64,000 nt of DNA, taken from the NCBI GenBank assembly GCA_019918135.1, contig WBZZ01001464.1:77501-141500 (forward strand), read 5' to 3'. This DNA is from Paulinella micropora. Its lineage: Eukaryota > Cercozoa > Imbricatea > Euglyphida > Paulinellidae. Below are positions 44,271-57,000 of the stretch, in pieces. The position numbers and the translations under genes were made by a program. Numbering within the stretch: the stretch's first letter is position 1; every line of letters starts with the position of its first letter. The notes under the pieces were generated by a model. It had not been told where the DNA came from, made no database searches, and saw only the letters and a list, made by a program, of their open reading frames with translations.

Positions 44271-44692
44271 TTATTTAGAATAACGAATTATTCAAGGGAG
44301 AACCACTAAAACTTAAAACTACGAAAAGTTCAAAGGAGCGATATATCTGTGATGTATGCATGTCTTTATGTATGTATGTCTTGTTAGCTGTATGTTATTT
44401 GCTTGGGTTTATGGAGAATCAAGATGCATGCATCCCCTTTGTTGATGCCCGCAGATTCCAGCATTTCTTAAGGAAAGGCAATAGTTTTGACCGAGCAGTC
44501 ACGAGGACACAAGAGTCTCACAAGCTCACAAAAAGAGACTGTCAGGCTAGGAGTAGCCTTCCTCAAAACATTCAAGACAATAAGCTGATTTCTTCTTTCA
44601 AAAAGCAACTTAAAGCATACCTACTAATGAAAATATATAACTCACTGCCTACTTTTCCTTTTACTTCACATCACATTATATTACAGTATTAA
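44271..44692 (+). mobile_element. LINE 3' fragment, plus strand
   Basis: Plus-strand reading (44360-44692) with FVDARRFQHFLRKGNSFD and RSSLPQNIQDNKLISSFKKQLKAYLL, the latter the usual end of Jockey/CR1-type RT proteins (LP..I....L..FK..LK..L). It leads directly into the 5-base repeat array, which may be its expanded 3' tail. It faces the minus-strand fragment, so two LINE ends are head to head at their truncated 5' sides. Confidence 0.5.
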
Positions 44693-44750
44693 TACGTTTC
44701 CTACATACATACCTATCAATACATACATGGAATTTTCTACATAAAAGTAC

Positions 44751-45505
44751 TCATACATACATAACATAACATAACATAACATAACATAACATGACATAAC
44801 ATAACATGACATGATATAACATAACATAACATAACATAACATGACATAACATGACATAACATGACATAACATACATGACAGAACATGACGTAACATAACA
44901 TGACATAACATAACATAACATAACATAACAACATAACACAACATAACACAACATAATGTATGTAATGATGTAATGTCATGTAATGTCATGTATGTAATGT
45001 ATGTAATGTGTAGGGTATGTAGGGTATATAGCGTATGTAGTGTATGTATGTATGTATGTATGTATGTATTGTGTATTGTATTGTATTGTATTGTTTGTAT
45101 TGTATTGTATTGTATTATATTGTATTGTATTATATTATATTGTATTGTATTGTATTGTATTGTATTGTATGTATGTATGTATGTATGTATGTATGTATGT
45201 ATGTATGTATGTTTGTATGTTACGTTACGTTACGTTACGTTACGTCACGTCAATAGGTTACGCCACGTCACGTTGTTACGTCACGTTACGTTGTTGCGCT
45301 ACGTTCGTTGTTACGCTACGTTACGTTGTTACGTTACGTTACGTTCTTACGTTACGTTATTTTACCTTATGTTATTTTGTGAGTGTCTGTTATGTTATGT
45401 TATGTTATGTTATGTTACATTACATAACATACATACATACATACATACATACATGCATACAGCTATGTATGTGTGTGTGTACGTATGTATGTGTGTGTAT
45501 GTATG

Positions 45506-45536
<31 letters not shown>

Positions 45537-46030
45537 TGTAATGTAATATAATGTAATGTAATGTAATGTAATGTAATGTATGTATGTATGCATGTATGTA
45601 TGTAGTGTATGTAATGTATGTATGGCATGTATGGTATGTATGTATGTATGTATGTATGTATGTACTGTATTGTATTGTATTGTATTGTATGTAATGTACG
45701 TACGTATGTATGTATGTTATGTATGTATGTATGTGTGTATGTATGTATGTATGTATGTATGTATGTATGTATACATACATACATACATGCATACATGCAT
45801 GTATGCGTGCATGCATACATACATACATACATGCATACATACATACATACGTACATACGTACATGCGTACATACGTACACACATACACACACATACATAC
45901 ATACATACATACATACATACATACATACCTACACACCTACATACCTACATACCTACATACCTAATACGTACGTACGTACGTACATACATACATACATACA
46001 TACATACATACGTACATACGTACGTACGTA
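44751..46030. repeat. Compound 4- and 5-base microsatellite array
   Basis: Successive blocks of ATAAC, TATG, TATTG, TATG, TTACG, TTATG, TATG and TAATG units, then a TATG block (to ~45770) that flips to CATA/ACAT (45771-46030), forming a long imperfect palindrome. Long tyrosine/cysteine/methionine/valine reading frames here are repeat artefacts. Confidence 0.9.
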
Positions 46031-46530
46031 CATGGGCTATATGAGTCTCTCATCTTAAAACATACTAAAAAGCCTGTAAGCCACCTACAGAGTTCTCGAA
46101 ACCCTCTTCTACGCGCCTTGCAGGAGGGGCATCTACTCCTTCTCCCTCTTCTACTCTCCTCATTATCCATCTAGCCCTGGCTAGTTTCGGTCAAGGAATG
46201 TCCCACCAGAGTTCATGCCACTTAAGTGGGTTGTCCAATGTGCATGTGATTACATTCTGCCCACATACCTGCATAACTACACATACCGTATCGACAAAAG
46301 ACGAACGAATGTTTGTCCTTCGTTTGTATGATACACCATGCTCACCCTATGTGACTACATATTCTGCCAATCTACAACCCGCATAACATCGTATACCGTA
46401 TCGATAGGGTGAATAAATAATGTTCGTCATTTGTATGTATATATGTTTTGCCTTGCGAAGACCCTTCGTCCACCGGTAACTCCTCCTATGTCACCCTTGC
46501 ACATATCCCTAACTTAGCTTAGTATAGATC
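45247..46530. repeat. 1.28-kb tandem duplication, unit 1
   Basis: From ACGTCAATAGGTTACGCC to TTAGTATAGATC. It includes the second half of the microsatellite array and a 500-base unique part (46031-46530) with two ACCGTATCGA repeats. It repeats as unit 2 with ~1% differences outside the microsatellite. Confidence 0.85.
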
Positions 46531-46814
46531 ACGTCAATAGGTTACGCCACGTCACGTTGTTACGTCACGTTACGTTGTTGCGCTACGTTCGTTGTTACGC
46601 TACGTTACGTTGTTACGTTACGTTACGTTCTTACGTTACGTTATGTTACGTTATGTTACCTTATGTTATTTTGTGAGTGTCTGTTATGTCATGTTATGTT
46701 ATGTTATGTTATGTTATGTTATGTTACATTACATAACATACATACATACATACATACATACATGCATACATGCATACAGCTATGTATGTGTGTGTGTACG
46801 TATGTATGTGTGTG

Positions 46815-46845
<31 letters not shown>

Positions 46846-47818
46846 TGTAATGTAATGTAATATAATGTAATGTAATGTAATGTAATGTATGTATGTATGC
46901 ATGTATGTATGTAGTGTATGTAATGTATGTATGGTATGTATGGTATGTATGTATGTATGTATGTATGTACTGTATTGTATTGTATTGTATTGTATGTAAT
47001 GTACGTACGTATGTATGTATGTTATGTATGTATGTATGTATACATACATACATACATGCATACATGCATGTATGCGTGCATGCATACATGCATACATACA
47101 TGCATACATACATACATACGTACATACGTACATGCGTACATACGTACACACATACACACACACACATACATACATACATACATACATACATACATACATA
47201 CATACCTACACACCTACATACCTACATACCTACATACCTACTACGTACGTACATACATACATACATACATACATACATACATACATACATACATACGTAC
47301 ATACGTACGTACGTACATGGGCTATATGAGTCTCTCATCTTAAAACATACTAAAAAGCCTGTAAGCCACCTACAGAGTTCTCGAAACCCTCTTCTACGCG
47401 CCTTGCAGGAAGGGCATCTACTCCTTCTCCCTCTTCTACTCTCCTCATTATCCATCTAGCCCTGGCTAGTTTCGGTCAAGGAATGTCCCACCAGAGTTCA
47501 TGCCACTTAAGTGGGTTGTCCAATGTGCGTGTGATTACATTCTGCCCACATACCTGCATAACTACACATACCGTATCGACAAAAGACGAACGAATGTTTG
47601 TCCTTCGTTTGTATGATACACCATGCTCACCCTATGTGACTACATATTCTGCCAATCTACAACCCGCATAACATCGTATACCGTATCGATAGGGTGAATA
47701 AATAATGTTCGTCATTTGTATGTATATATGTTTTGCCTTGCGAAGATCCTTCGTCCACCGGTAAGTCCTCCTATCATGTCACCCTTGCGCATATCCCTAA
47801 CTTAGCTTAGTATAGATC
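46531..47818. repeat. 1.28-kb tandem duplication, unit 2
   Basis: Directly follows unit 1. Same order: TTACG and TATG arrays, palindromic CATA array to ~47318, and the unique part 47319-47818. The unit beginning also recurs at about 63719 in the copy-2 region. Confidence 0.85.
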
Positions 47819-49338
47819 CACCGTTCATTAAAACAGACGGTGGGAGCGCTTATGTTCCCCGTCTGTCTAATGTCTCTACTGCATACATACATACATACAT
47901 ACATACATACATTTTTCTTTTGTCGCCCAAGATTTCTTATTGCCTCAAAAACCCCCCTTTTTCCATAATGCCACCTTTTACAACTTTTCCCATCCTTTCA
48001 CCACTTTTTCTTTTTTCTTTTTTCCACTTCTTTGTATCGATTGTATCTTTTTTCCACTTTGGAGAAAATGGTAACACGTGTTTCTTGCCTTGCTCCCCTT
48101 CTTTGCTCTCCCCACACAACCACACGTTTGCTCGTTCACTGCCTCCTCAGCCTTTCTGTTTTCTTCTCGCACACACCAAGTACTAACCTTCGCATCTCTC
48201 CCTTTCATTTACCCCATATACCTTTACTTTTTCCGCAACTTTCTATCTCATGCACTTTCTATTTTTCCTATTTGCCTTCATCCACATCTCATTCCTTCAT
48301 TCCACATCTCAACATACATACACCTTGCCCATCTCGTCGGTAAAGGATAATGACTCATGGGGTGGCTGTGTTGTCTGGTGTGTGTCCTTTATGCAATTTG
48401 ATTCTCTTCTCGGCACATGCTTGGCAATATGGACATCATCAATTCAAAAGTTAATATATCCCCTGCCCACCCCTCCTTTTTCTTCTTCTCCTTCTCTTCC
48501 TCCTACACTTCGATCCATTCCTTACACACCTTGCCTACATCTATTCTATAAAAATCTCCGAAATTCACGCACCAAATTCACGCTTCGTTCCAACAAACAG
48601 GTATTTCATATTATACATATGTGCCCAACTTGAAAGAGTGTAAGCTGTGTGTGGTTCTCGAAGAGGGCGGGGACGACTATGTGAGTCTCTCCATCTTAAA
48701 ACGTACATACATACATACATACATACACACATACCTACATACCTACATACATACACATACATGCATGCATACATACATACATACATACAAACATACAGAC
48801 GTCATACATACATACATACATACATACATACATAGATACACAAGATCGCGATCTAAACCCTTTTTTCGCAATCCGAGCTGAAAATGAAAAAAATTGGGCT
48901 AATAAAAAAATCCATCGTATTTTAGCTTTATGTACATACATAAATACATACATACGTCCCCATCTATCATAAAATACATATTTCTCACACATCCATGCAC
49001 ATACATGACAACATATCATAAAGTACTATCTAAAATACTAGCATACTATGTATGTGCGATCATGTACTATCTAAAACATTAGCGTGCATGTAATTTATTT
49101 GTCTAAAAAACCATGCAGTCCAAGTGTGTCACACGATGACTATGCAATGCACGCATGCTTCCAACTCATGGCGACTCCTTTGCTTGCCTACACGCAATCC
49201 TAAATCAACTACGTATACCCGAAACAACACTACAAGAACACAAGAAAGCAAGCACCTGCATGTGTGTTCTCTGTTTTATACATGATTTTAGATTTTATGA
49301 ACATAGAATGTAATTATTGATTGTGGATTGCTGAGCAG
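47819..49338. other. Unassigned pyrimidine-rich region before the host genes
   Basis: No gene recognised. It holds a small hairpin-capable stretch (ACAGACGG...CCGTCTGT, 47834-47867), CATA repeats (47883-47911, 48707-48835), a long CT-rich segment (47980-48330), and a diverged copy of the 46031 unique part (GAGTCTCTCCATCTTAAAAC near 48682). It may include 5' exons or introns of the gene that ends at 49702. Confidence 0.4.
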
Positions 49339-49702
49339 GTTGCTGGATGCATGCCCCACTTCAGGTATGTAATGTAATGTAATGTAATGTATGTATGTAA
49401 TGTAATGTAATGTAATGTATGTATGTATGTATGTATGTATGTATGTGAAGGTACGTATGTACGCATGTATGTATGTATGTACCTTTGTATGTATGTATGT
49501 ATGTATGTATGTATGTATGTATGTATGTATGTTGTATGTATGCAGGTACCACTGTGAAGATTGTCGCTGGACGCGTTCCGAGTGGCAGCAGTATCTGCCG
49601 CACCCTGACGACCCGCCCGTGCTGTGTCGTCTGTGTGGCAAAGCGGCCACTGTCTTTGTCAGCGGCCAGGTGGACGTGGGGCCGGTCTGCCCGGTCCAGT
49701 GA
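49339..49702 (+). CDS. Last exons of a zinc-ribbon-like host gene
   Basis: Exon 49339-49364 (acceptor CAG before it) joins exon 49546-49702 across an intron made of TGTAA and TATG repeats (49365-49545). The split codon reads Arg across the junction. The protein end reads CMPHFRYHCEDCRW, then VLCRLCGK, so four or more cysteines with CxxC pairs suggest a small zinc ribbon, and it ends VGPVCPVQ. 5' exons were not found. The stop lies only 14 bases before the ATG of the aminotransferase gene, which is unusual for separate eukaryotic genes. A misread join or a fusion is possible. Confidence 0.5.
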
Positions 49703-49906
49703 AGCGCCAGGCACACATGGCAAGGCCTTCCAAGGAAACTTGGTCCGATCAGTACCCGCGATGGGTAGCAGGCACCGAGCCTTTGCCGCTGCAGCTCCTT
49801 TCGCTGCCTCCATGCCAGGCAGACACGGGACCTGTGCCTGAGTTTGGCTTAGAAGCCAGGAGGAAGCTCTTCTCGCTGGAAGAGGGCGTCTGCTTCCTCA
49901 ACCACG

Positions 49907-49950
49907 GTATACGCACTGTGTGTCTGTGTGTCTGTCTGTCTATCTGTCTG

Positions 49951-49984
<34 letters not shown>

Positions 49985-50069
49985 CCTCTCTCTCTCTCTC
50001 TCTCACTACACTCACTCTTTCTATCTGTGACGCCCCGCAACTACCAGCTGCCTGTACGCTGTTTGCCAG
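49907..50069 (+). repeat. Intron 1 with TC microsatellite
   Basis: GTATAC...GCCAG intron of the aminotransferase gene, including a TCTG/TC array (49920-50003). Confidence 0.7.
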
Positions 50070-50239
50070 GTTCGTATGGAGCCGCTTTTCTCTCCTGCCA
50101 GGAGCACAAGCGCTTCTACCAAGCGCGCTTAGAGAGCCAGCCTGTGCGGTTTTTCCGCGAGGAGATGATGCAGTTGCTGGCATACGCCACGCGATCGCTG
50201 GCCCCGCTCATCGGCGCCGACCCGCGCGACGTAGTGTTG

Positions 50240-50284
50240 GTCAATAGCTAGATAGGTAGGTAGGTAGGTAGTTAGGTAGGTAGG

Positions 50285-50333
<49 letters not shown>

Positions 50334-50347
50334 GAGATAGATAGATG

Positions 50348-50395
<48 letters not shown>

Positions 50396-50527
50396 GAGAT
50401 AGATAGATAGATAGATAGATAGGTATATTTGGTCTATTAGCTCTGCATATCCGAAGACATAGGCATCCATTCTACCCCGCCGCCAATCGACGACTGGGTA
50501 GCGGGCTGGGAGTGGGCACTAGTCCCT

Positions 50528-50581
<54 letters not shown>

Positions 50582-50627
50582 GAGAGATAGATAGATAGAT
50601 AGATAGATAGATGGATAGATATAGATG

Positions 50628-50675
<48 letters not shown>

Positions 50676-50752
50676 TATAGATAGATAGATAGATAGAGAT
50701 AGATAGATAGATAGTGATACAATCACTGTTGATAATGCCACTTGTGTGGCAG
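50240..50752 (+). repeat. Intron 2 filled by GATA arrays
   Basis: Two GATA/TAGA arrays (about 50248-50432 and 50527-50714) flank ~90 unique bases. The intron ends TGTGTGGCAG. Confidence 0.75.
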
Positions 50753-50869
50753 GTGCCGAACGCCACCACCGCCGTCAACGCCGTGGCCAAGTCCTTCCTT
50801 ATCCCTCCGCTGCAGCCGCAGCTCAGCGCGGGCGCCGTGGTGCTGACTCTGAGCACGGGCTACAACGCA

Positions 50870-50880
50870 GTACGTATGCG

Positions 50881-50921
<41 letters not shown>

Positions 50922-51027
50922 GTATGTATGTGTATATATGTCTGTATGTATATGTCTGTACATGTCTGTATGTATGTCTGTATGTATGTCTGTATGTCTG
51001 TATGTCTGTATGTCTGTATGCATATAG
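50870..51027 (+). repeat. Intron 3 filled by TATG/TCTG arrays
   Basis: GTACGT...ATATAG intron composed almost wholly of TATG and TCTG units. Confidence 0.75.
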
Positions 51028-51505
51028 GTGCTCCTCACACTTGGGCTGCTGGCGCGCGCAGCAAACGCAACGCTGGTCAAAGTGGAGGTGTGTATGTATT
51101 TATGTATTTATGATGCATGTATGTGTGTATATGTATGTACGTGTCTGTATGCATGATGTATGTATATCATCAGAATGCTTGCATCACCAGGCTGCGAGTG
51201 TTTGAAACGAGCACGCTGCACAAGCAACACGAGCTTCAAGCTCCCATTCTACACTAGACCGACATTGTGATCTGCGCCAGGTGCCCTTTCCTTTCTCTGA
51301 CGAGCTGCTGCTGGCCGCGGTCAGACAAGCCTTGGTTGAACATGGTAATAAATTGCGCTTTGCTGTCTTCGACCACATTTCCAGCATGCCGGCCTGCGTG
51401 ATGCCGATCAAGCAGCTGGTAGCACTGTGCCGCGATCACGGCCGACGACTGTGCTACCACCTGTGGACCATGGTCAGAGACACACCAGCACTCGCGCAGA
51501 CACAC

Positions 51506-54177
51506 AAACTTAGAGACAAGTTCTTGTTCTCGCAGTGAATATACACAGGCCCGATGCTCTGTGTTATACGGAACTTTATTGTGAAACATTGAAGACAATA
51601 TTAAAAGTCGGTAATGATACGATGGCGAATATTAATATTGTCGGCCGGAAGTTTTTTAATCGATACCGGGACTGGGTGGACGGAAATATAAAAAATTCGA
51701 CTGGCACTCTGAAGGGAGTGGGTAGCCGGACGGTCATCACGGGAATCATCACACTGGCCTTTAAATTAAAATCCGCACGAGTATACCGCATGGACCTTTA
51801 TGTCGTCCCCGGTTACCACGTGTCAATATTACTATCGTATGACCAATTGGCTACGATTGGGGAATTGATTGATTGCGCCGCACGGCGAGTGATATATGGA
51901 GTAAAAAGAGGAGAAAAGAACGATATTGATCCCTTCAACGCTACTGACTCTTATAAGGCTTATGAGCTGAGTCTAGCGACGGATCACAAAAGATGGCCAT
52001 CGCACATGAGGCACTTGAGGTGTACGTTCACCCCATGTCGTAAGACCGGATGAGCTGTCCTGGACCGACAATTGGGAATCCCAAGTGTGCACTGTCACAG
52101 TTCCGACATGCCATGGGGACAAAAAGTCTATTGATGACTTAATCGAGAAGCGAAAGGAGGAGATTATATGTGTCGCACAAAGAAGCCCGTCGTTGGCGAG
52201 ATTCGCGGAAGGAGTAGGAACAGATGTCCATATTACTAACGGATACTGTTTCCATGCGAAAGTAGGAGAAGAAAAAAGGGAGGCGTTTGTACCAAAGAGA
52301 ACGGGGCGAATCCCGGATACTCCACCAGAAACTATTAAGAGTTTTATTGCTGATTTCTGGGGTGACGAGCCGACGTGGCCGCGTTCACTAACTGAAGTGA
52401 AGAAATGCTTACGGACTTTATTCGAAAATAATAAGCTGTATACTATTATCCTGCCATATAATGAGAAGGCGATATGGGCGCAGGAAATAAGGGACAGGCT
52501 TATTGATCATCCTATACCGGTACCCTTTCGCAAGCAACAGCTAGTGGTGGCTTGTCGTATGGGAACTCGTGAGCAGAGCAGTGCATACAAGCGGAAGCTC
52601 AGAGACCTCGACAAGTTGAAATTGATACCGCAAGCATTCACATGCTTTGATGGTTTTTACACCCGTAAAGCTCCTTTGCAATACGCGAGACTCATTGACA
52701 TGCTGGTGGAGCTCGGTAAAGATGATGAGCCGGACACGGTCACGTATGAAAAGACGGGCCTAGATGATGTCTCGGAAGAGGACTTAGGCTTGGAGGAGGA
52801 CAGAGAACCCCTCAAGCAACATAAGCAGATGTCTGATGAAGATTTCCAAGCGGCGGCGCGGAAAATATTGGAAGAAGGAGTCACGGAGAAGGAGAAGGAG
52901 TTTTTAAAAGCCAAATTAGAGGCGAACAAGGAAATTTTTGACCCTCCACATGCAGGTGGGGTCAAGCCTGAAGATTTCACTGCGGTTATTTACAAAATAC
53001 CGGGTGCGGAGCCGTCACCGGCACCACGAAGGGCGAATTTGAGTATACATGAGGCGAAGATAGCGGAGGAGCTAGCAAGACAGCTGCTCAATGAGGACTT
53101 TATTGAGAGATCAACATCTCCAATAGTCTCACAACCGAGAATAGTGCTGAAGCCAGGAGGAGAATGGCGCCTGACAGTTAACTATGCTCGTGTTAACAAG
53201 GTGCTGGAGGAAGAGAGAAATCCTCTCCCGACATTAGAAGAAGGAAGAAGAGTACTACGAAATGCAAAATTCTATTCGGTCATTGACCTTAAGAATGGCT
53301 TCTGGCAGATACCACTGGAGGAAAAGTCCAGATGGCTGACGGCGTTTGTGGTGGGTATGGAAATATACCAATGGAAAGTGCTTCCGATGGGCCTCAAGCA
53401 AGCCCCAGGACTTTTCCAGAAGGCGATGCAGAAGATGTTGAGCAGTCAGTACGATGATTTGTCTGACGGAGGCTTTATGAGAAGGCGGGGACAGAAGGCG
53501 GGAGAATATGCATTTTGCTATATCGATGACATTATCGTATACTCTAACACAATGGAGGAGCATATCGATCATTTGTCCGATATATTCAGGCGCATCGGAG
53601 CTTTTGGCCTGAAGTGCAATCGAAAGAAGTGTCAACTTGCCAAGACGAGTGTGACATACTTAGGGTACGAGATCTCCCATAATCGAGTCTCGATATCCAA
53701 AGAGAAGAGGGAGGAGATTATGAATCGACCGATACCAAAGAACCGCACTGAATTGCACTCATTCCTTGCGATGGCGCAATACTATAACCAGTTTATATCC
53801 GATTGGGGTGCAACACGGGCTAAGTTGGAGAAAATGATAGACTTTGGAGACTTTGAGAAGTGGGGCGAAGAGGCTTTGCAAGCGTTTCATGCGCTCAAAG
53901 ATCTTATTTATAAAGAACCGAAAGACGGAGGACTGGTGTTAACGATGCCCGACTTTACGAAACAATTCGTAGTCGATACAGACGCATCTAAGTTTGCGAT
54001 TGGTGCTGTATTACAACAAGAAGATGAGGAGAAGAAATTACGCCCAATCATGTTTATTAGTAGGAAGTTGTGTGCGGCGGAGAGAAACTATTGCACAAGG
54101 CAAAGAGAGGCGTTAGCGGTGGTGTGGGCCCTCAAGAGGCTCAGAGAGTATTTGTGGGGAGGACCTCAATTTACTGT
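51506..54177 (+). mobile_element. Gypsy fragment A2 (protease to RNase H)
   Basis: Starts abruptly inside the linker before the protease and ends abruptly in RNase H (after YLWGGPQFTV). The first 2367 bases match A1 3153-5519 at more than 99%. The RT and the start of RNase H (FVVDTDASKFAIGAV) lie in one long frame (52085-54193), the natural order of a gypsy pol. It has no LTR, Gag or integrase, so it is a fragment. It is joined on the left to a host gene and on the right to C2. Confidence 0.85.
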
Positions 54178-55110
54178 CTTTGAAAGTTGTTAGCGATTCC
54201 AGATGTAACCGGAACAGCTACTCTGACACTTAGTCGTCACGAGTCACTCAACGGGAGAGTGTTAGACTATAGATTTGGTAACTAATATATCCATGTATTT
54301 AACCAGGTTATGCGGTTAGATCCCCTATCAGAATAACTAATGCAAATCCACCTTAATGGACCGAGTGGGTATATCTGCCCCCATTAAGTGGGTCCAGTTA
54401 TTGTTCTGTTATTAATACCTACCAATCGTTTTAGTCATCCGTTACTATTGGGTAAAGTATAATCATTAAAGTCATTCTTCGGTACTTCGTATGTACTTAT
54501 CAGGTTATGAAGCCTTGAAGCGCCGCTAGCCCAAGACCATTCGGAGAGTGTCTCCGAACAACGAAGAAAGCTGGCAAGAACACCCAGAGGGACGTTGTCT
54601 CGTTCGTGTCTCGTGCCAGAGCACTAAATTCTGTTTACTGTGTGTGGCTGATAGGTAGCTGGTGAGGCCCTGTGCGTGGTGAGCTGAGTCTCAGCGCAGT
54701 GGGTGGCAGTCGGAGGCTTGTCGAGCTCAGCCTGCCAACCCTTCGAGGCGTCAAGAGTCCCAAGAGGGACGTTCCGTGGACAGTGGCCCTAGTGCCAATC
54801 CAGATCACCAGTGCTGCCGGCTACGACGGTACCGGCAACCTACCTCAGTACAACAGGCTTGGCTTTAATCAGTTTGTGAGTCGCGATCGGACTCTTGCAG
54901 TAGCTCTGTCGTTTACGGTCGACATCTACTTGTTTAGACCCTACTCATTGTCGTCGTTCCGTTTCCCGACGTTGGACTCTTTCCCGGCTGTGGTGGAAGA
55001 TCCCAAAACCAACGGGACCAGTCGCCAGGACAAGTGGTTTGCCGTTGTAGTAGCCGACGTTTGCACAACAAGTCCCAGTCAAGTAGCTTTGGGGTAAGCC
55101 ATAAGATACG

Positions 55111-57000
55111 ATGTGTATACCTACACACCACCCGAAAGTGAAACTAGACCTGAAAATTCCCCCTCTACCTAGAAACATAAAAGACTTTAAGACGTACGCG
55201 ACTACTTTTATAGCAATTCTCAGAATAGTTAACCCACAGTTAATTAATTGCTTGGAAGGAAGACCAATTATATTCCTTCGTGCTGTCAAGAGTGAGTCTG
55301 CACCGTCACCATCTACTGCTAAAAAGTTACAGTCTTTGTCTGTGACACAAAGAGAGATAGATGAAGAAGGTCTTAAAAAGAAAGAGGAGAAGAACGAAAT
55401 CACGAGGAAAAGAAGAGAGCTAAAAGATGAGCTGCTAGCATATCTTATTTCCTCCTGCCAGCAGAATCCGGACGCTATGGCACTGTTGCCAGAAGCAGAA
55501 GGTGATCCTGCCTAATTCTGGAAAGCCATTGTTGACAAGTATAGGGGGTTAGACGAAATAGCAAAGGCAGGTAGAATCGACAAGCTAGATGCTATGCAGG
55601 GGCCAAGTTCTATGAATAGAGTAGAGACATGGCTAACAAAATGCAAGACACTAGTCAGACAGGTTGAGATAGACGAAGGTAGGCCTGAGTCAGACTACAA
55701 GAAATGTAAGAAGTTATTTAGGTTACTGCAACACCTAGACACTATGTCAACTTTGTACATAACATGGCAACATATGGATGCAAGATGGGACTGGAGACAG
55801 TTAACCCTGAAGATAGTTCAGGTAGCACAAGAACACAACAACGAAAAATTGTACAGAGAAGTGAGAACACACCAGAGAGGCAAGCAGGTAGTATTTAACA
55901 CAGTTTCGACGACGAAAGATTCTGAATTAAAATGCTACTGCTGCAAGCAAGCTGGACACATGTGTTATGAATGTACTTCTCGATGTGCTAGAAGAACAGA
56001 TTGTAGAGAAGGCAAAAGAGGTGTCAGACATACAGGAGCTGAATGTTCTTTTACAAAAAGCATAACTGCTAGACAGGGAAAGACAGGTAAACCAAAATAC
56101 ACTGACATACCCAAAAATCCCACTCACAAAGACAGCTCTTCTGAAAAACCTAACTCTAAACACAAACCAAGAAAGGGTAGCACAATGAACAGAAAGAAAG
56201 GACCTAGAAAAGGGAAGTTCATTTGTGTAGGTGAGGAGCAGGAAGAAGAAGAGAGTGAGTCATCACAGGAGGAGAGAGAGTCAGTAGATCAACAGGATAA
56301 TGAGGACGTAGAGTCAGAACAGTCAGATCATGAGAGTCAGAGAGATGGCGAAAATGATGAACCTGACGATTCACTACAACTCATTCAGTGGGTGCATATG
56401 AATGTGGAGATAAAGAAGAGGGAGAGCAAGAAGAGACCTCAGACAAACCCTATTCCTATCCCCATTCCCCTCACTCAACAGACAGTTAAACCTTTAACCA
56501 GACCCCCACAAGAATTCAGAGGGATAGATCCTAGCATCTTTCATGTCCCATACTTCTCAAGTGACTTCCTGCTGAAATATGCTTTGCTTGAGGCTCAGAG
56601 TAGGCATTTAGGGAGAGATCTTTCTTTAGTATTAACAGAGTTATTTGGGGTTGTTCCCCCTGACACAGTCCCCATTGAGCCAGTTAATCTAAACTATGCT
56701 AAAATATGGAGATCGAGAAAGATAGAATCCCCAGAGGAGTTCTTGATCCCAGACAACAAGCGATGTGAATGCATAGTTAGGGATACAGGAAAGAGATGCA
56801 AATGGACTCTAGGCTTAGCTGGGAGGGGAGATCCGGGAACAAGCGCAGCCTGGAGGTTGCTGAGGTTTAAGAACTGTGTGTTTCACAAAACTAAACTCAG
56901 ACCTGACTCAGACAAGAGCCCTTTGATGACTGATGAAGCAAAAGCTCTCATGGTAGCAGCATTAGCGGAGATAAGAGATCCAGTAATGTATGATATGTGA
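55111..57000 (+). pseudogene. Copia-type Gag region of C2
   Basis: Copy of 39216-41105: same opening (VKLDLKIPPLPRNI), the CCHC knuckle CYCCKQAGHMCYEC, the acidic/serine region and the C-terminal cysteines. It differs by a few residues only, so the two copies have not diverged enough to test selection. Confidence 0.6.

Larger units (their letters stand above)
49717..51505 (+). pseudogene. Class V PLP aminotransferase (isopenicillin N epimerase-like), 5' part
   Basis: Five exons: 49717-49906, 50070-50239, 50753-50869, 51028-51087 and from 51281, with phases that agree at each junction. The protein reads [73 protein letters not shown] and VFDHISSMPACVMPIKQLVALCRDHG. That is the order of the N-terminal half of isopenicillin N epimerase-like, cysteine-desulfurase-fold enzymes. 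The PLP-lysine half is absent: after CRDHG the reading departs from the family and at 51506 runs into gypsy fragment A2. Introns 1-3 are microsatellite-filled. The donor of exon 2 is weak (GTCAAT). A host gene truncated or interrupted by the duplicated block. Confidence 0.75.

Noticed and set aside
44757-44955. Telomere-like reading of the ATAAC/AACAT array
   Set aside because: The units vary in length and change into other 4- and 5-base repeats. There is no G-rich strand pattern and the array sits between LINE remnants.
44681-47459. Many long reading frames rich in Met-Tyr-Val-Cys or His-Ile-Thr-Tyr
   Set aside because: They are translations of TATG/CATA-type repeats in every frame and both strands. 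No start context or non-repeat domain supports a gene.
47834-47867. Hairpin-capable ACAGACGG...CCGTCTGT as a structured RNA
   Set aside because: An isolated 8-bp stem in non-coding DNA with no second supporting feature. Chance is likely.
49749-50183. Minus-strand frames opposite the aminotransferase exons
   Set aside because: They cross predicted intron boundaries and a TC microsatellite. The plus strand has the consistent protein family and splice phases.
51506-54177. A2 as an independent retroelement insertion
   Set aside because: It has no LTR, Gag or integrase, and both edges are internal to the gypsy sequence. Near-identity to A1 fits duplication of a fragment.
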